From Rhizobiales bacterium CCH10-E5 (GTDB taxonomy: Bacteria; Pseudomonadota; Alphaproteobacteria; Rhizobiales; Beijerinckiaceae), in the NCBI GenBank assembly GCA_001556125.1, contig LSIG01000136.1, forward strand, positions 62,001 to 126,000: DNA of 64,000 nucleotides, written 5' to 3'. A model generated the notes under the pieces. That model made no database searches and was not told the origin of the DNA. It worked only from the letters and a program-made list of their open reading frames with translations. Position numbers and translations under genes: made by a program. Positions 1 through 8,418 of the stretch are shown piece by piece (within the stretch, counting starts at the first letter, position 1; each line of letters begins with the position of its first letter).

Positions 1-63
1 GACGGTGCGCCGCGTCGCGGCGCGCTGATCGCCGAACGGATCACGGAGAGTACGAACGCATGA
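1..63 (+). CDS. 3' end of an upstream gene, product unknown
   Basis: The frame starting at base 1 is open from the window edge and ends in TGA at 61-63. It encodes about 20 residues ending in ITESTNA. Its stop overlaps the ATG of the following dehydrogenase in an ATGA arrangement (60-63), which is typical of translationally coupled genes, so the fragment is probably the C-terminus of an operon partner. Nothing in 20 residues identifies the product. Confidence 0.45.
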   Translation, partial: DGAPRRGALIAERITESTNA

Positions 64-1004
64 GCCTGCTGCTGGCGATGACGGGATGGCATGTCGAGGA
101 TTGGCGGGCGCGCTTCGCGGCGCTGCTGCCGGACATGCCGGTGGTGATCCTGGGCGAGCCTTTCGACCGGCGCTCGGTGCATTACGTCGCGAGCTGGAAA
201 CATCCGGAGGGCAGCCTGTCGGGCCTGCCGAACCTCGCTGCTGTGTTCTCGCTCGGCGCCGGCGTCGACCATCTCTTCGCCGATACGCGCCTGCCGGAGG
301 TGCCGATCGCACGCGTCGTCGATCCCGACCTGACGACGCGGATGAGCGAATACATCGTGCTGCACTGCCTGCGCTATCTGCGCCAGCAGCCGCGCTACGA
401 CCGGCAGCAGCGCGAGAAGCTGTGGGACGACGACCGCCACCAGCCGGCGGCGCGCTCGGTGCGCGTCGGCATCATGGGGCTGGGCGAACTCGGCCAGGAC
501 GCCGCCCGCAAGCTCCAGGTGATGGGTTTCGACGTCGCCGGCTGGAGCCGCTCGCCCAAGGCGGTCGAGGGTCTCGCGACCTTCGCCGGCAGCGACGGCA
601 TGATCGACTTCCTCGCGCGTACCGACATCCTCATCAGCCTGCTGCCGCTGACCCCCGACACCCGCGGGCTGATCGACGCCAAGCTGCTCGCCGGGCTGGC
701 GCAGGGCGGGCGCCTCGGCGGGCCGTTCCTGATCAATGCCGGCCGCGGCGGGCTGCAGGTCGAGGCCGACATCCTGGCGGCGCTGGAGGCCGGCACGCTC
801 ATGGGCGCGACGCTCGACGTGTTCGAGACCGAGCCGCTACCGCCGGAGTCGCCGCTCTGGTCGCATCCGGCCGTCACCGTCACGCCCCACAACGCGGCGA
901 TGTCGGAGCCGGAGGCCGTGGCGACGCTGATCGCCGCGCAGATCCGCCGGCTCGAGGCCGGCGAAGCGCTGGAGCATGTCGTCGACCCGGCGCGGGGCTA
1001 CTGA
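60..1004 (+). CDS. ghrA: D-2-hydroxyacid dehydrogenase, glyoxylate/hydroxypyruvate reductase A type
   Basis: Predicted cytosolic NAD(P)H-dependent reductase of glyoxylate and hydroxypyruvate, 314 aa, the normal length for GhrA. The Rossmann motif GLGELG lies at residues 140-145. The catalytic triad of the D-2-hydroxyacid dehydrogenase family is visible: Arg229 in NAGRG, Glu258 in DVFETEP and His277 in TPHNAA. The Arg-Glu and Glu-His distances of 29 and 19 residues match the family. The start ATG overlaps the upstream stop, and GGAG lies 12-15 nt ahead of it. The 3' end overlaps the convergent SDR gene by 7 bases. The substrate is inferred from family resemblance; a related 2-keto acid is possible. 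Confidence 0.85.
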   Translation: MSLLLAMTGWHVEDWRARFAALLPDMPVVILGEPFDRRSVHYVASWKHPEGSLSGLPNLAAVFSLGAGVDHLFADTRLPEVPIARVVDPDLTTRMSEYIVLHCLRYLRQQPRYDRQQREKLWDDDRHQPAARSVRVGIMGLGELGQDAARKLQVMGFDVAGWSRSPKAVEGLATFAGSDGMIDFLARTDILISLLPLTPDTRGLIDAKLLAGLAQGGRLGGPFLINAGRGGLQVEADILAALEAGTLMGATLDVFETEPLPPESPLWSHPAVTVTPHNAAMSEPEAVATLIAAQIRRLEAGEALEHVVDPARGY

Positions 1005-1855
1005 GCCGCGGGCGCCTTTTTCAGGAAGCTCTTGAACGCCTCGGCGTGGTCGGGGTGCCAGCGCGACAGCGGCGGGCGGTTCTCGATGATGTCGCCCATC
1101 GCCCAGGCCATGCGCTTCTCGTCGAGCACGCGCGGCGTGTCGTTGTCCGGGCAGAGGATATAGAAATCGCCGTCCTCAAGGCGTTCGAGCATGAAGGCGA
1201 CTGTCTGGTCGGGCGTCCAGGCGCCGTCCGGCTGGTCGAGCCGGCCCTTCGCCGTCAACCGCGTGAAGACGAAGCCGGGGATCAGCAGATGGGCGCTGAT
1301 CCGGCAGCCGGCGCGACCGCGCAGATCATGCTGGAGCGCCTCGGTGAAGGCTTTCACGGCCGCCTTGGAGACATTGTAGGCGGGGTCTCCCGGCGGGGTG
1401 GTGATGCCCTGCTTGGAGCCGGTGTTGACGACGATGCCGGGCTGGCCGCTTTCCAGCATGGCCGGCACGAAGACCTGGGTGCCGTGAATGATGCCCCAGA
1501 GATTGACGGCGAGGATGCGCTCCCAGTCCTCGACGGGCGAGAACAGGGCGCTGCCCGGCTGGATGCCGGCATTGTTCATCAGCAGATGCACGGCGCCGAA
1601 GCGGCCCATCACCTCGTCGCGCAGTGTCTCCAGCGCGGCCCGGTCGGCGACGTCGAGCGGCCGGGCGAGCACCTGCGCTTCCGCGCTCGCGAATTCCGCC
1701 ATTGCCAGGGCGAGCGTGGTCTCGTCGCGATCGGCGAGCACGACGCTCATCCCACGGCGCACGAAGGCGCGCGCCGCCGCGAGGCCGATGCCGGAGGCGG
1801 CGCCGGTGACGACCGCCACATGGCCGGGGCCGAGAACATCCATCGCCGTCGTCAT
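998..1855 (-). CDS. SDR family NAD(P)-dependent oxidoreductase
   Basis: Classical short-chain dehydrogenase of 285 aa. It has the cofactor motif TGAASGIG at residues 17-24, NNAG at 94-97, and the catalytic Ser147, Tyr160 and Lys164 in a YNVSK motif. I place the start at the ATG at 1855 because AAGGAA sits about 8 nt upstream on the minus strand; the frame stays open 14 codons further upstream without a better site. The C-terminal extension of about 40 residues beyond the core (RPPLSRWHPDHAEAF and so on) is longer than in minimal SDRs. The substrate cannot be read from sequence. The gene converges on the ghrA-like gene with a 7-bp overlap, so the two are not an operon. Confidence 0.85.
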   Translation of the reverse strand: MTTAMDVLGPGHVAVVTGAASGIGLAAARAFVRRGMSVVLADRDETTLALAMAEFASAEAQVLARPLDVADRAALETLRDEVMGRFGAVHLLMNNAGIQPGSALFSPVEDWERILAVNLWGIIHGTQVFVPAMLESGQPGIVVNTGSKQGITTPPGDPAYNVSKAAVKAFTEALQHDLRGRAGCRISAHLLIPGFVFTRLTAKGRLDQPDGAWTPDQTVAFMLERLEDGDFYILCPDNDTPRVLDEKRMAWAMGDIIENRPPLSRWHPDHAEAFKSFLKKAPAAQ

Positions 1856-2079
1856 GACTGATTTCCTTCGCTGCCGCGCGCAGACCCTGCAGGCCATCGC
1901 GCCTGGCAGGGGTTCTGTCAGCCGATGCGGGCACGATCATGGCGCGGCGCAGGGGTGCCGCGGGTGCCGGCGAGCCGCCGCCCCCGCCTTGCGATCAGGA
2001 GATGGGTGCAGGTTTTGAACCTTGTCGCCCGTCCGGGAGACGGTAGAAACAGGACGACATATTCTGCGGGCTCTTGACC

Positions 2080-2721
2080 ATGATCAGCTTCAGCCGCCTT
2101 CGCGCTCTGCGCCTCCCTGCCGCCCTGCTCGGGGCCGCCCTGCTCGGGGCCTGCCAGGCGACGCCGCAGCTGACGCTGTCCTCGGCACCGGCCTATTCGC
2201 CGGAATGGTGCGCCGCCGCCAAGTCGTTGGCCGCGAACTCCGGCTCGAACCTGTTCGCCACGGGGCGCTGCCACGAACTCGGGATCGCCGGCTTCGCGAA
2301 GGAGGAGAACCTCTACCTATTCTACTACACGCAGGGCGCGCGCTGGGGCAGCCTTCAGGCCGCCGAGGCGCTGGCGCGGCTCGGCCAGCCGGTGCCCGAT
2401 GCCGACCTCCAGGCCGAGGCCCGCTACCGGGCGGACCGTCGCCAGGCCGATGCGGCGATGGCGGCCGCGATCAGCGGCCGCGCCAACCCGCCCCGCCCCG
2501 CGCCGATGACGCCGACGGTGCAGATCCCCAACACGACCTTTCAGCCGGCCCGGATCCAGCCGACGCCGATGCGCCCGGCGCCGTCGCTGACGATCCCGAC
2601 GCAGTCGACCCAGCAGCAGGGCCGGACGACGACCCAGTCCCGCCGCGAATGCGTCAACGGCGTCTGCAAGACGGTGACGACCACCTGCGTCAACGGCAAC
2701 TGCACCACGACCAGCCAGTGA
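2080..2721 (+). CDS. Predicted lipoprotein with a Cys-rich C-terminal repeat
   Basis: 213-aa protein of unknown function. It begins with a short basic stretch, a hydrophobic segment and the lipobox LLGAC, so it should be lipidated and membrane-anchored. Residues of about 65-105 (FAKEENLYLFYYTQGARWG followed by AAEALARLG) weakly resemble a Sel1/TPR helix pair. A proline-rich linker follows, and the protein ends with two near-copies of a CVNG(V/N)C-type motif (RECVNGVCKTVTTTC and CVNGNCTTT). The start at ATG 2080 is preferred over an in-frame TTG at 2074; no strong ribosome site is visible for either. The gene converges on nth. Confidence 0.7.
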   Translation: MISFSRLRALRLPAALLGAALLGACQATPQLTLSSAPAYSPEWCAAAKSLAANSGSNLFATGRCHELGIAGFAKEENLYLFYYTQGARWGSLQAAEALARLGQPVPDADLQAEARYRADRRQADAAMAAAISGRANPPRPAPMTPTVQIPNTTFQPARIQPTPMRPAPSLTIPTQSTQQQGRTTTQSRRECVNGVCKTVTTTCVNGNCTTTSQ

Positions 2722-2730
2722 GGCGGCCGA

Positions 2731-3444
2731 TCAGCCGATGCGCTTGTCGGCCGAGTCGCAGAGATCGAACTGGATGCAGCGCCCGCATTCGGGCCGCAGC
2801 GCCTTGCAGGTGTAGCGGCCGTGCAGGATCAGCCAGTGATGTGCGTGGCGGCCATAGGCGGCCGGCACCGCCTTCTCCAACCCCATCTCGACCTGCAGCA
2901 CGTTTTTTCCGGGCGCGATCCGCAACCGGTTGGCGACGCGGAAGACATGGGTGTCGACGGCGTGGGTGATCTGGCCGAAAGCGATGTTGAGCACGACATT
3001 GGCCGTCTTGCGGCCGACGCCCGGCAGGCTCTCCAACGCCTCGCGCGTCATCGGCACCTCGCCGCCGAACTCCGCGATCAGCTTCTCGCAGAGCGCGATG
3101 ACGTTCTTCGCCTTGGTGCGGAACAGGCCGATGGTGCGGACATGGTCGCGCACGACATCCTCGCCGAGTGCCAGCATCTTCTGCGGCGTATCGGCGATCT
3201 CGAACAGCCGCCGCGTCGCCTTGTTCACGCCGACATCGGTCGCCTGCGCCGAGAGCACGACCGCGACCAGCAGGGTGAAGGGATTGACGTAGTCGAGCTC
3301 GCCCTTGGGCTCGGGGTTGGCGGCCTCGAAACGCGCGAAGATCTCGCGCACGCCGGCGGCGCTGCGCGCGCGCGGTTTCGTGATCCGCGGCGCGGCGGCA
3401 GCGCGGCGCTTTGGCCCAGGCTTGGCCCTGTTCTCCTGCGTCAT
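2731..3444 (-). CDS. nth: Endonuclease III
   Basis: Base-excision repair DNA glycosylase/AP lyase for oxidised pyrimidines, 237 aa with a basic N-terminal extension of about 30 residues. The helix-hairpin-helix is LPGVGRKTA with the catalytic Lys146. The catalytic Asp164 lies in HAVDTHV. The [4Fe-4S] loop has Cys213, Cys220, Cys223 and Cys229 in the canonical C-x6-C-x2-C-x5-C spacing. All key residues are intact. It is transcribed divergently from the DUF2244 gene, with only 20 bp between the two start codons, so promoters must overlap the coding regions or be very compact. Confidence 0.96.
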   Translation of the reverse strand: MTQENRAKPGPKRRAAAAPRITKPRARSAAGVREIFARFEAANPEPKGELDYVNPFTLLVAVVLSAQATDVGVNKATRRLFEIADTPQKMLALGEDVVRDHVRTIGLFRTKAKNVIALCEKLIAEFGGEVPMTREALESLPGVGRKTANVVLNIAFGQITHAVDTHVFRVANRLRIAPGKNVLQVEMGLEKAVPAAYGRHAHHWLILHGRYTCKALRPECGRCIQFDLCDSADKRIG

Positions 3445-3464
3445 GCGGGCGTTATAGTCGTGCC

Positions 3465-3989
3465 ATGGACCTCGGCAAGCGCCATGCCACCGCAGCGGAT
3501 GAGGACGCCTCGGCGCGGGCCGAGCGGCCGGTCTTCGACGCCACGATCACGCCGCACCGCTCGCTCGACCGCAACGCCTTCCGCATCGTGATGACGCTGG
3601 TGTGCCTGGCCGCCATCGCCTCCTCGATTCCCTTCATGGTGCTGGGCGCCTGGCCGGTGGCGGGCTTCATGGGGCTGGATGTCGTCGCGCTCTTCATCGC
3701 ATTCCAGGTCAACTTCCGGCATGCGCGCGCCTTCGAGCGCATCGTCGTGACCCCGATCGAGGTGCGGCTGCGGAAGGTCTCGCATCACGGTCAGGAAGCC
3801 ATTTGGCGCTCCAACCCGGCCTGGACGAAGCTGGAGCGCCAGACCGACGAGGATTACGGATTGCTCGGGCTCGACCTCGTCTCGCGGGGCCGGCGCGTCG
3901 CCGTTGCGTCCGCCCTTTCGCCGGGGGAACGCGAAAGCTTTGCGGATGCGCTAGGCCGGGCCCTGGCGACGGCGCGGCGAGGTGGCTGA
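3465..3989 (+). CDS. DUF2244 family integral membrane protein
   Basis: 174-aa protein matching the alphaproteobacterial DUF2244 pattern: a short N-terminal region with FDATITPHRSL, two adjacent hydrophobic segments at about residues 42-62 and 65-85, then a soluble domain containing ERIVVTP and a C-terminal LSPGERESFADALGRAL motif. The molecular function of the family is unknown. The start is the ATG at 3465; an in-frame ATG further upstream lies inside nth and would add non-conserved sequence. It is divergent from nth. Confidence 0.85.
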   Translation: MDLGKRHATAADEDASARAERPVFDATITPHRSLDRNAFRIVMTLVCLAAIASSIPFMVLGAWPVAGFMGLDVVALFIAFQVNFRHARAFERIVVTPIEVRLRKVSHHGQEAIWRSNPAWTKLERQTDEDYGLLGLDLVSRGRRVAVASALSPGERESFADALGRALATARRGG

Positions 3990-4028
3990 ACGAGCCTTTC
4001 CTGTATCGCTTCTTCCGTGTTGACCGCC

Positions 4029-4427
4029 TTATCCGAACATCGTTGGACAACGACGAAAGGCTGCGCCCACGGAATAATTGACGTCGGTTAGGATCAGGAA
4101 AAGGCGGTCCTCACGAGCGGCCACCCGAAGTCGAAAAAACCGGCCAGAGTGAGGTCCGATCACCTCGCCGCCCCAGCGACCGATGCCCTCCGCCGCAAAT
4201 GGACTTTGCTCCGTAGTGGTATGAAAACTGGCGCGCCAGCCATTGTTGGCTTTGACACGAAATCGATCTCCATCTCGTGAGATGTGGATTTCACAAGATG
4301 GGCACTCTTCTCCGTTCGAATAAATTTGCCGCCAGCATCCCTCCAGGACATCCGCCCGGGCGATATGACACGAACACATGAGACCAAGTGCTGCCACACT
4401 CAACTTACGAGATGGACGTTTGACCAT
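4029..4427 (-). CDS. Small secreted protein of unknown function, atypical base composition
   Basis: 132-aa protein with a probable signal peptide: basic MVKRPSRK, a hydrophobic core and ARA|D as a likely signal-peptidase I site near residue 25. The mature part has four cysteines (about residues 31, 42, 45 and 127) that could form two disulfides. A GGAG box lies about 6 nt upstream of the ATG at 4427, which supports a real gene. The coding region is clearly poorer in G+C (about half) than its neighbours and uses A/T-ending codons freely, suggesting recent acquisition or weak selection. I do not recognise a family. Confidence 0.65.
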   Translation of the reverse strand: MVKRPSRKLSVAALGLMCSCHIARADVLEGCWRQIYSNGEECPSCEIHISRDGDRFRVKANNGWRASFHTTTEQSPFAAEGIGRWGGEVIGPHSGRFFRLRVAAREDRLFLILTDVNYSVGAAFRRCPTMFG

Positions 4428-4568
4428 GATCTGCTCCGGCCACGCCTGCAGATTTCAGCAAGGACGCGAAGCGGTCAAGGAGCAGTCGGACTTCCCAGCT
4501 TTCGGGTGGAGGGCGGCTGCGGGCGCTCCTAGTGTCGCCGCATGATCGATGAGGCGAAGGTAACGGCG

Positions 4569-5543
4569 ATGAACGCTCCCCTGCAAAAGCTCGCGGCGAT
4601 GAAGCCGACCCGGTTCTCCGACGCGGTGCTGGCGCGCGCAGCCGAGGCGATGCCGGCGGCGGCCGAGTTCGCCTCCGTCGCGCCGGGCTCCGACTACGAC
4701 ACGGTGCGCCGTGTGCTGGCCTACATCACCGAGAACTGGCGCGCCCAGCCGACGATCGAGACGATCGCGGGCGCCGCCGGTGCGACGCCGACCGACATCC
4801 ACCACCTGTTCCGGCGCTGGTGCGGGCTGACGCCCAAGGCCTTTCTGCAGGCGATCACGCTCGACCATGCCAAGAATCTGCTCGGCGCCTCGGCCAGCGT
4901 GCTCGACACCGCGCTGGAGGTCGGGCTGTCGGGGCCGGGGCGGCTGCACGATCTCTTCGTGACGCATGAGGCGATGTCGCCGGGCGAATGGAAGGCCGGC
5001 GGCGGCGGGCTGAGCCTGTCCTACGGCTTCCATCCCTCCCCCTTCGGCGAGGCGCTGATCGTGACGACGCCGCGCGGGCTGGCCGGGCTTGGCTGGGTCT
5101 CGGATGGGCTCGACGGCGGCAAGGTCGTCGGCGGGCGGGCGGAGGCGCTGGCGGACATGATGCGGCGCTGGCCGCATGCGCAGTACCGCTTCGATCCGCA
5201 GGCGACAGCGCCCTATGCCGCGCGCATCTTCGATCCGAAGGCGTGGTCGGCCGAGACGCCGTTGCGTGTCGTGCTGATCGGGACGGATTTCGAGGTCCGG
5301 GTCTGGCAGACGCTGCTGAAGATCCCGGTCGGCCGCGCCACGACTTATGGCGATGTCGCCTGCCATATCGGCAAGCCGAGCGCCTCGCGCGCCGTCGGGA
5401 TGGCGGTGGGCAAGAACCCGATCTCCTTCGTCGTGCCCTGCCACCGCGTCATCGGGAAATCCGGTGCGCTGACCGGCTATCACTGGGGGCTGACGCGCAA
5501 GCGCGCCATCCTCGGCTGGGAGGCCGGGCAGACGGCGGGCTGA
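4569..5543 (+). CDS. AraC-type HTH/O6-methylguanine-DNA methyltransferase fusion (Ada-like, no Cys4 domain)
   Basis: Fusion of an AraC DNA-binding domain (about residues 45-140, ending near FVTHEAMSPGEWK) to an O6-alkylguanine-DNA alkyltransferase domain (about residues 150-320). The alkyl-acceptor Cys291 sits in the canonical PCHRVI motif, with the upstream FEVRVWQTLLKIPVG and TTYGDVA blocks present. It should directly reverse O6-alkylguanine. The N-terminal zinc-binding Cys4 domain of E. coli Ada, which senses methylphosphotriesters, is absent. The start at 4569 has AAGG 8 nt upstream; an ATG at 4542 in the same frame lacks a site. The next gene converges 10 bp downstream. Confidence 0.88.
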   Translation: MNAPLQKLAAMKPTRFSDAVLARAAEAMPAAAEFASVAPGSDYDTVRRVLAYITENWRAQPTIETIAGAAGATPTDIHHLFRRWCGLTPKAFLQAITLDHAKNLLGASASVLDTALEVGLSGPGRLHDLFVTHEAMSPGEWKAGGGGLSLSYGFHPSPFGEALIVTTPRGLAGLGWVSDGLDGGKVVGGRAEALADMMRRWPHAQYRFDPQATAPYAARIFDPKAWSAETPLRVVLIGTDFEVRVWQTLLKIPVGRATTYGDVACHIGKPSASRAVGMAVGKNPISFVVPCHRVIGKSGALTGYHWGLTRKRAILGWEAGQTAG

Positions 5544-5553
5544 GCAAGCCGGC

Positions 5554-7257
5554 TCAGCCCTTCAGATGGAGGTCCCAGCAGGGCGACAAGGCGACCAGCC
5601 GGCGCCCGCGCAGCGCCTCGGCGAAATGCGCGCGGATGGCGTCGCGGGCTGCCGTCACGGGACATTTCGGCGCCAGGATCGCATCGGTGCGGGCCAGTTC
5701 CGCCAGCGTGCGCGGCTCCAGCGCGGGCGTGCTGCGGCCGGGATCCATGCCGATCGGGACATGGCGCGGCGGCTCCCGGTCCAGCAGCCTGTTGAAGGGA
5801 TCGACGAAGTCGAGCGTCAGGATGCCGTTGAGCCGGCGTCCGTTGGCGGCCTCCCAGGCGCGCAGCGCGACGATGCCCTGACGGACCTCGAGCAGCCAGG
5901 TCGCCTGGTAGTCGATCTCGGAATAGAGGATTGCCGAGGGGCCGAGGCCCCGGGCAGCGAGGTCCCTGTAAGGCTCCGGGTGTTTGGCATAGTGGTCCAG
6001 CATGACCGCCGCGCGCTGCGCCGTCTCGGGCTTGAGGCTGACGCGGCCGAGCGGGCCGAGCTCGGGCGCATCGAGCGCGACATGGCCGGCCGCGCCGAGC
6101 AAGGCCCGCGCGCTACGCTCGACCACGATCACCGCGCTCGGCAGTGCGACGGCGAGCGCCAGCACTAGCACGACCGGGCGCAGCCGGTCGGAGCGGTTTC
6201 GCCAGTCGAGAAGGATCAACAGCAGGATGGGCCAGAGGCCGATATATTCGAGCGAGCCGGTGTTCTGCGTCTCGAAGAAGGTCAGCGCCAGGAAGGCCGC
6301 GGCGAGCCAGCCGAGATTTGAGGCGGCAAGCCGGCGCAGACCGTCGAGCGAGAGCGACAGGCCTTCCCGCCAGGCGGCCAGGGCCAGCGCGCCCATGAGC
6401 AGCAGGCAGGGGCCGACGACGTTGAACTTGACCGAGGCGACGGTGAGGAAGCGCGGCAGCAGCGCGCCGGTGTTGAGGGCGAGCAGAGCGAGGATGTCGG
6501 CGAGATAGGCGCGCACGATCCCGGTCGCGAGGTCGAGCAGGCCGAGCGCGGCCAGGACCAGCCCCGCCGCCAGCACGGCGTCGCGCAGACGCAGGCGGCC
6601 GGCCAGGATGGCGTATCCGACCAGCAGGGCACCGGTGACGGCGCCGGTGATCTTCACCAGGAACAGCGTCAGCATCAGGGCCGCGACGAGCCCTGTCGCG
6701 AGGCGCCCGCGCGGCACGAAGAGCAGCGTCGCGATCAGCGCGTAGAGCAGCAGCGCGACATGGCGGTTGTAGTTTCCGTAGCCGTCGAAGCCCGGCATCG
6801 GATAGAGGCCGTGGAGATTAATCGGCAGCGCGGCGAAGAGCAGCAGCGGCAGAATCAGCGCCAGAGCGAGCGGGCGGGAGCGGGCCGAGACCGACGCGGC
6901 CAGGATCGCGGCGAGAGGCAGCAGGACCGGCAGCAGAGCCCAGTTCACCAGCAGCATCGGCTGCGCCAGCGGGAACAGCCGATCCAGCAGCGCGGCGCCG
7001 TAATAGCCCAGCGGCCCGACGGGCGCGAAGAAGTCGAGGCTCGGCATCTGCCCCATGCGGATGCGCTGGACCGCATCGAGATAGACCGCCGTGTCCCAGG
7101 CGTTGGGGCCGAGCGGCAGGCTCAGCTTCAGCGTGAGTGCCGCGACCGCGGCGAGCGCGAAGGCGGCGATCCACAGCCCGGGCGAACCGGCGAGACGCAC
7201 CAGCCGATCGCCGAGGGTCGCCGTCGCCGATGGTGCCCCGAGATTTCCGATCGACAT
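5554..7257 (-). CDS. Polytopic membrane protein, GT-C glycosyltransferase-like
   Basis: 567-aa protein with about ten hydrophobic segments in the first 370 residues and a soluble C-terminal region of about 190 residues. The first extracytoplasmic loop reads WDTAVYLDAVQRI, then DFFAPVGPLGYYGA. This resembles the acidic first loop and arrangement of GT-C (PMT/ArnT-like) lipid-linked sugar transferases. The family match is by pattern only and no catalytic residue can be assigned securely. GGAGG lies 4 nt upstream of the ATG. It is the last gene of the minus-strand run from the FAH gene, but a 129-bp gap separates it from the racemase homologue, so it may have its own promoter. Confidence 0.7.
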   Translation of the reverse strand: MSIGNLGAPSATATLGDRLVRLAGSPGLWIAAFALAAVAALTLKLSLPLGPNAWDTAVYLDAVQRIRMGQMPSLDFFAPVGPLGYYGAALLDRLFPLAQPMLLVNWALLPVLLPLAAILAASVSARSRPLALALILPLLLFAALPINLHGLYPMPGFDGYGNYNRHVALLLYALIATLLFVPRGRLATGLVAALMLTLFLVKITGAVTGALLVGYAILAGRLRLRDAVLAAGLVLAALGLLDLATGIVRAYLADILALLALNTGALLPRFLTVASVKFNVVGPCLLLMGALALAAWREGLSLSLDGLRRLAASNLGWLAAAFLALTFFETQNTGSLEYIGLWPILLLILLDWRNRSDRLRPVVLVLALAVALPSAVIVVERSARALLGAAGHVALDAPELGPLGRVSLKPETAQRAAVMLDHYAKHPEPYRDLAARGLGPSAILYSEIDYQATWLLEVRQGIVALRAWEAANGRRLNGILTLDFVDPFNRLLDREPPRHVPIGMDPGRSTPALEPRTLAELARTDAILAPKCPVTAARDAIRAHFAEALRGRRLVALSPCWDLHLKG

Positions 7258-7386
7258 GCCGCCTCCGACTTCTGCAGCGGGCAGCCTGCCGAGAAAACCT
7301 TACCCGGAGACTGCCACGATCAGCGAAACAGCCTGTAATCGGCCCGTCGGTCGAGTGGAATCGCTCGAACTGGTTTCCCGTCTGGG

Positions 7387-8406
7387 TTAACCGCGCGCGA
7401 TTTCGGCAAAGCGGTTCGGGAGCGCGAAGCCGTGGCCGAGGGGATCGTCCGGCTCGATGGTGAAGCTGCCTTGCCCGGCGAAATGGCCGGTGCCGCCGAC
7501 CGCGACCGTGACCGCCCCGTCCGCAAAACCGGCGACGGGGCCGAGCACACGGCCGGTGAAGGTGCCGCCGGTGATGCTGCGGAAGCGGCGGGTGGTGCCA
7601 GTCTCGACGAAGCCCTTCGCATGGTCGAGCGCCATGCGGGCCGTGACCCCGGAGCCGGTCGGGGAACGGTCGATCTGCGCTTCCGCGAAGATGCAGAGGT
7701 TGAAGCTCTCATCGTGCGCCTGAGCCTCGTCGGTGATGATCGTGCCGTAGAGGAAGCCGAGATCGGGCTCGCTCGGGTGCGTGATCGGCAGGCTCGCGCG
7801 CAGATGGTCCGTCAGGGCGGCCGCCGCATCGGTCAGCGCCGCGACCGGCGTCTCGAAGAGATCGAGCCCGAAGCGCGACGCCGGCAGGATGCAGTAGAAG
7901 GCGCCGCCATAGGCGATGTCGGTGACGACCTCGTCATAGCCTGGCAGGGCGACGGCGAGGTCGCGCGCGAAGACGAAGGCCGGAACGCTCTCGAAGACCA
8001 CGCTGTCCACCTTGCCGTCGCGCACCGCGCATTCGAGCCGGAGCAGGCCGCAGGGCGCCTCGATCGCGAAGCGGGTGACCGGCTCCGCCGCCGGCACCAG
8101 CCCGTGCTCGATCGCATAGCGGCCGAGCGCGATCGTCGCGTGGCCGCACATGGTCGAGTAGCCCTCGTTGTGGGTGAAGAGCACGCCGAAGGCGGCCTCC
8201 GGATGCGAGGACGCGACCGGAATCACGCCATACATGCCGGCATGGCCGCGCGGTTCCAGCATCATCGCCCGGCGCAGATGATCATGGTTCTCGCGCGCGT
8301 CGCGACGCTTCTCGAGGATCGTCGCCCCCTTCAGCACCGGATAGCCGCCGGTGACGATCCGGACCGGCTCGCCACAGGTGTGATAGTCGAGATAAGCGAG
8401 ATGCAT
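7387..8406 (-). CDS. Proline racemase family protein, probable trans-3-hydroxy-L-proline dehydratase
   Basis: 339-aa member of the proline racemase family. The first catalytic cysteine is Cys87 in MCGHATIALG. At the second catalytic position, where racemases and 4-hydroxyproline epimerases carry Cys in DRSPCG, this protein has Thr250 (DRSPTGSG). In the family the Cys/Thr pair marks trans-3-hydroxy-L-proline dehydratases, which eliminate water to give pyrroline-2-carboxylate, so dehydratase is the better call than racemase. GGAG lies 6 nt ahead of the ATG. It follows the PfkB kinase gene by 12 bp on the same strand and is probably co-transcribed with it. Confidence 0.82.
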   Translation of the reverse strand: MHLAYLDYHTCGEPVRIVTGGYPVLKGATILEKRRDARENHDHLRRAMMLEPRGHAGMYGVIPVASSHPEAAFGVLFTHNEGYSTMCGHATIALGRYAIEHGLVPAAEPVTRFAIEAPCGLLRLECAVRDGKVDSVVFESVPAFVFARDLAVALPGYDEVVTDIAYGGAFYCILPASRFGLDLFETPVAALTDAAAALTDHLRASLPITHPSEPDLGFLYGTIITDEAQAHDESFNLCIFAEAQIDRSPTGSGVTARMALDHAKGFVETGTTRRFRSITGGTFTGRVLGPVAGFADGAVTVAVGGTGHFAGQGSFTIEPDDPLGHGFALPNRFAEIARG

Positions 8407-8418
8407 CGGCGGCTCCGG

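Noticed and set aside
7387..8406. Naming the gene as a 4-hydroxyproline 2-epimerase or proline racemase
   Set aside because: The second active-site Cys is Thr, which those activities require as Cys.
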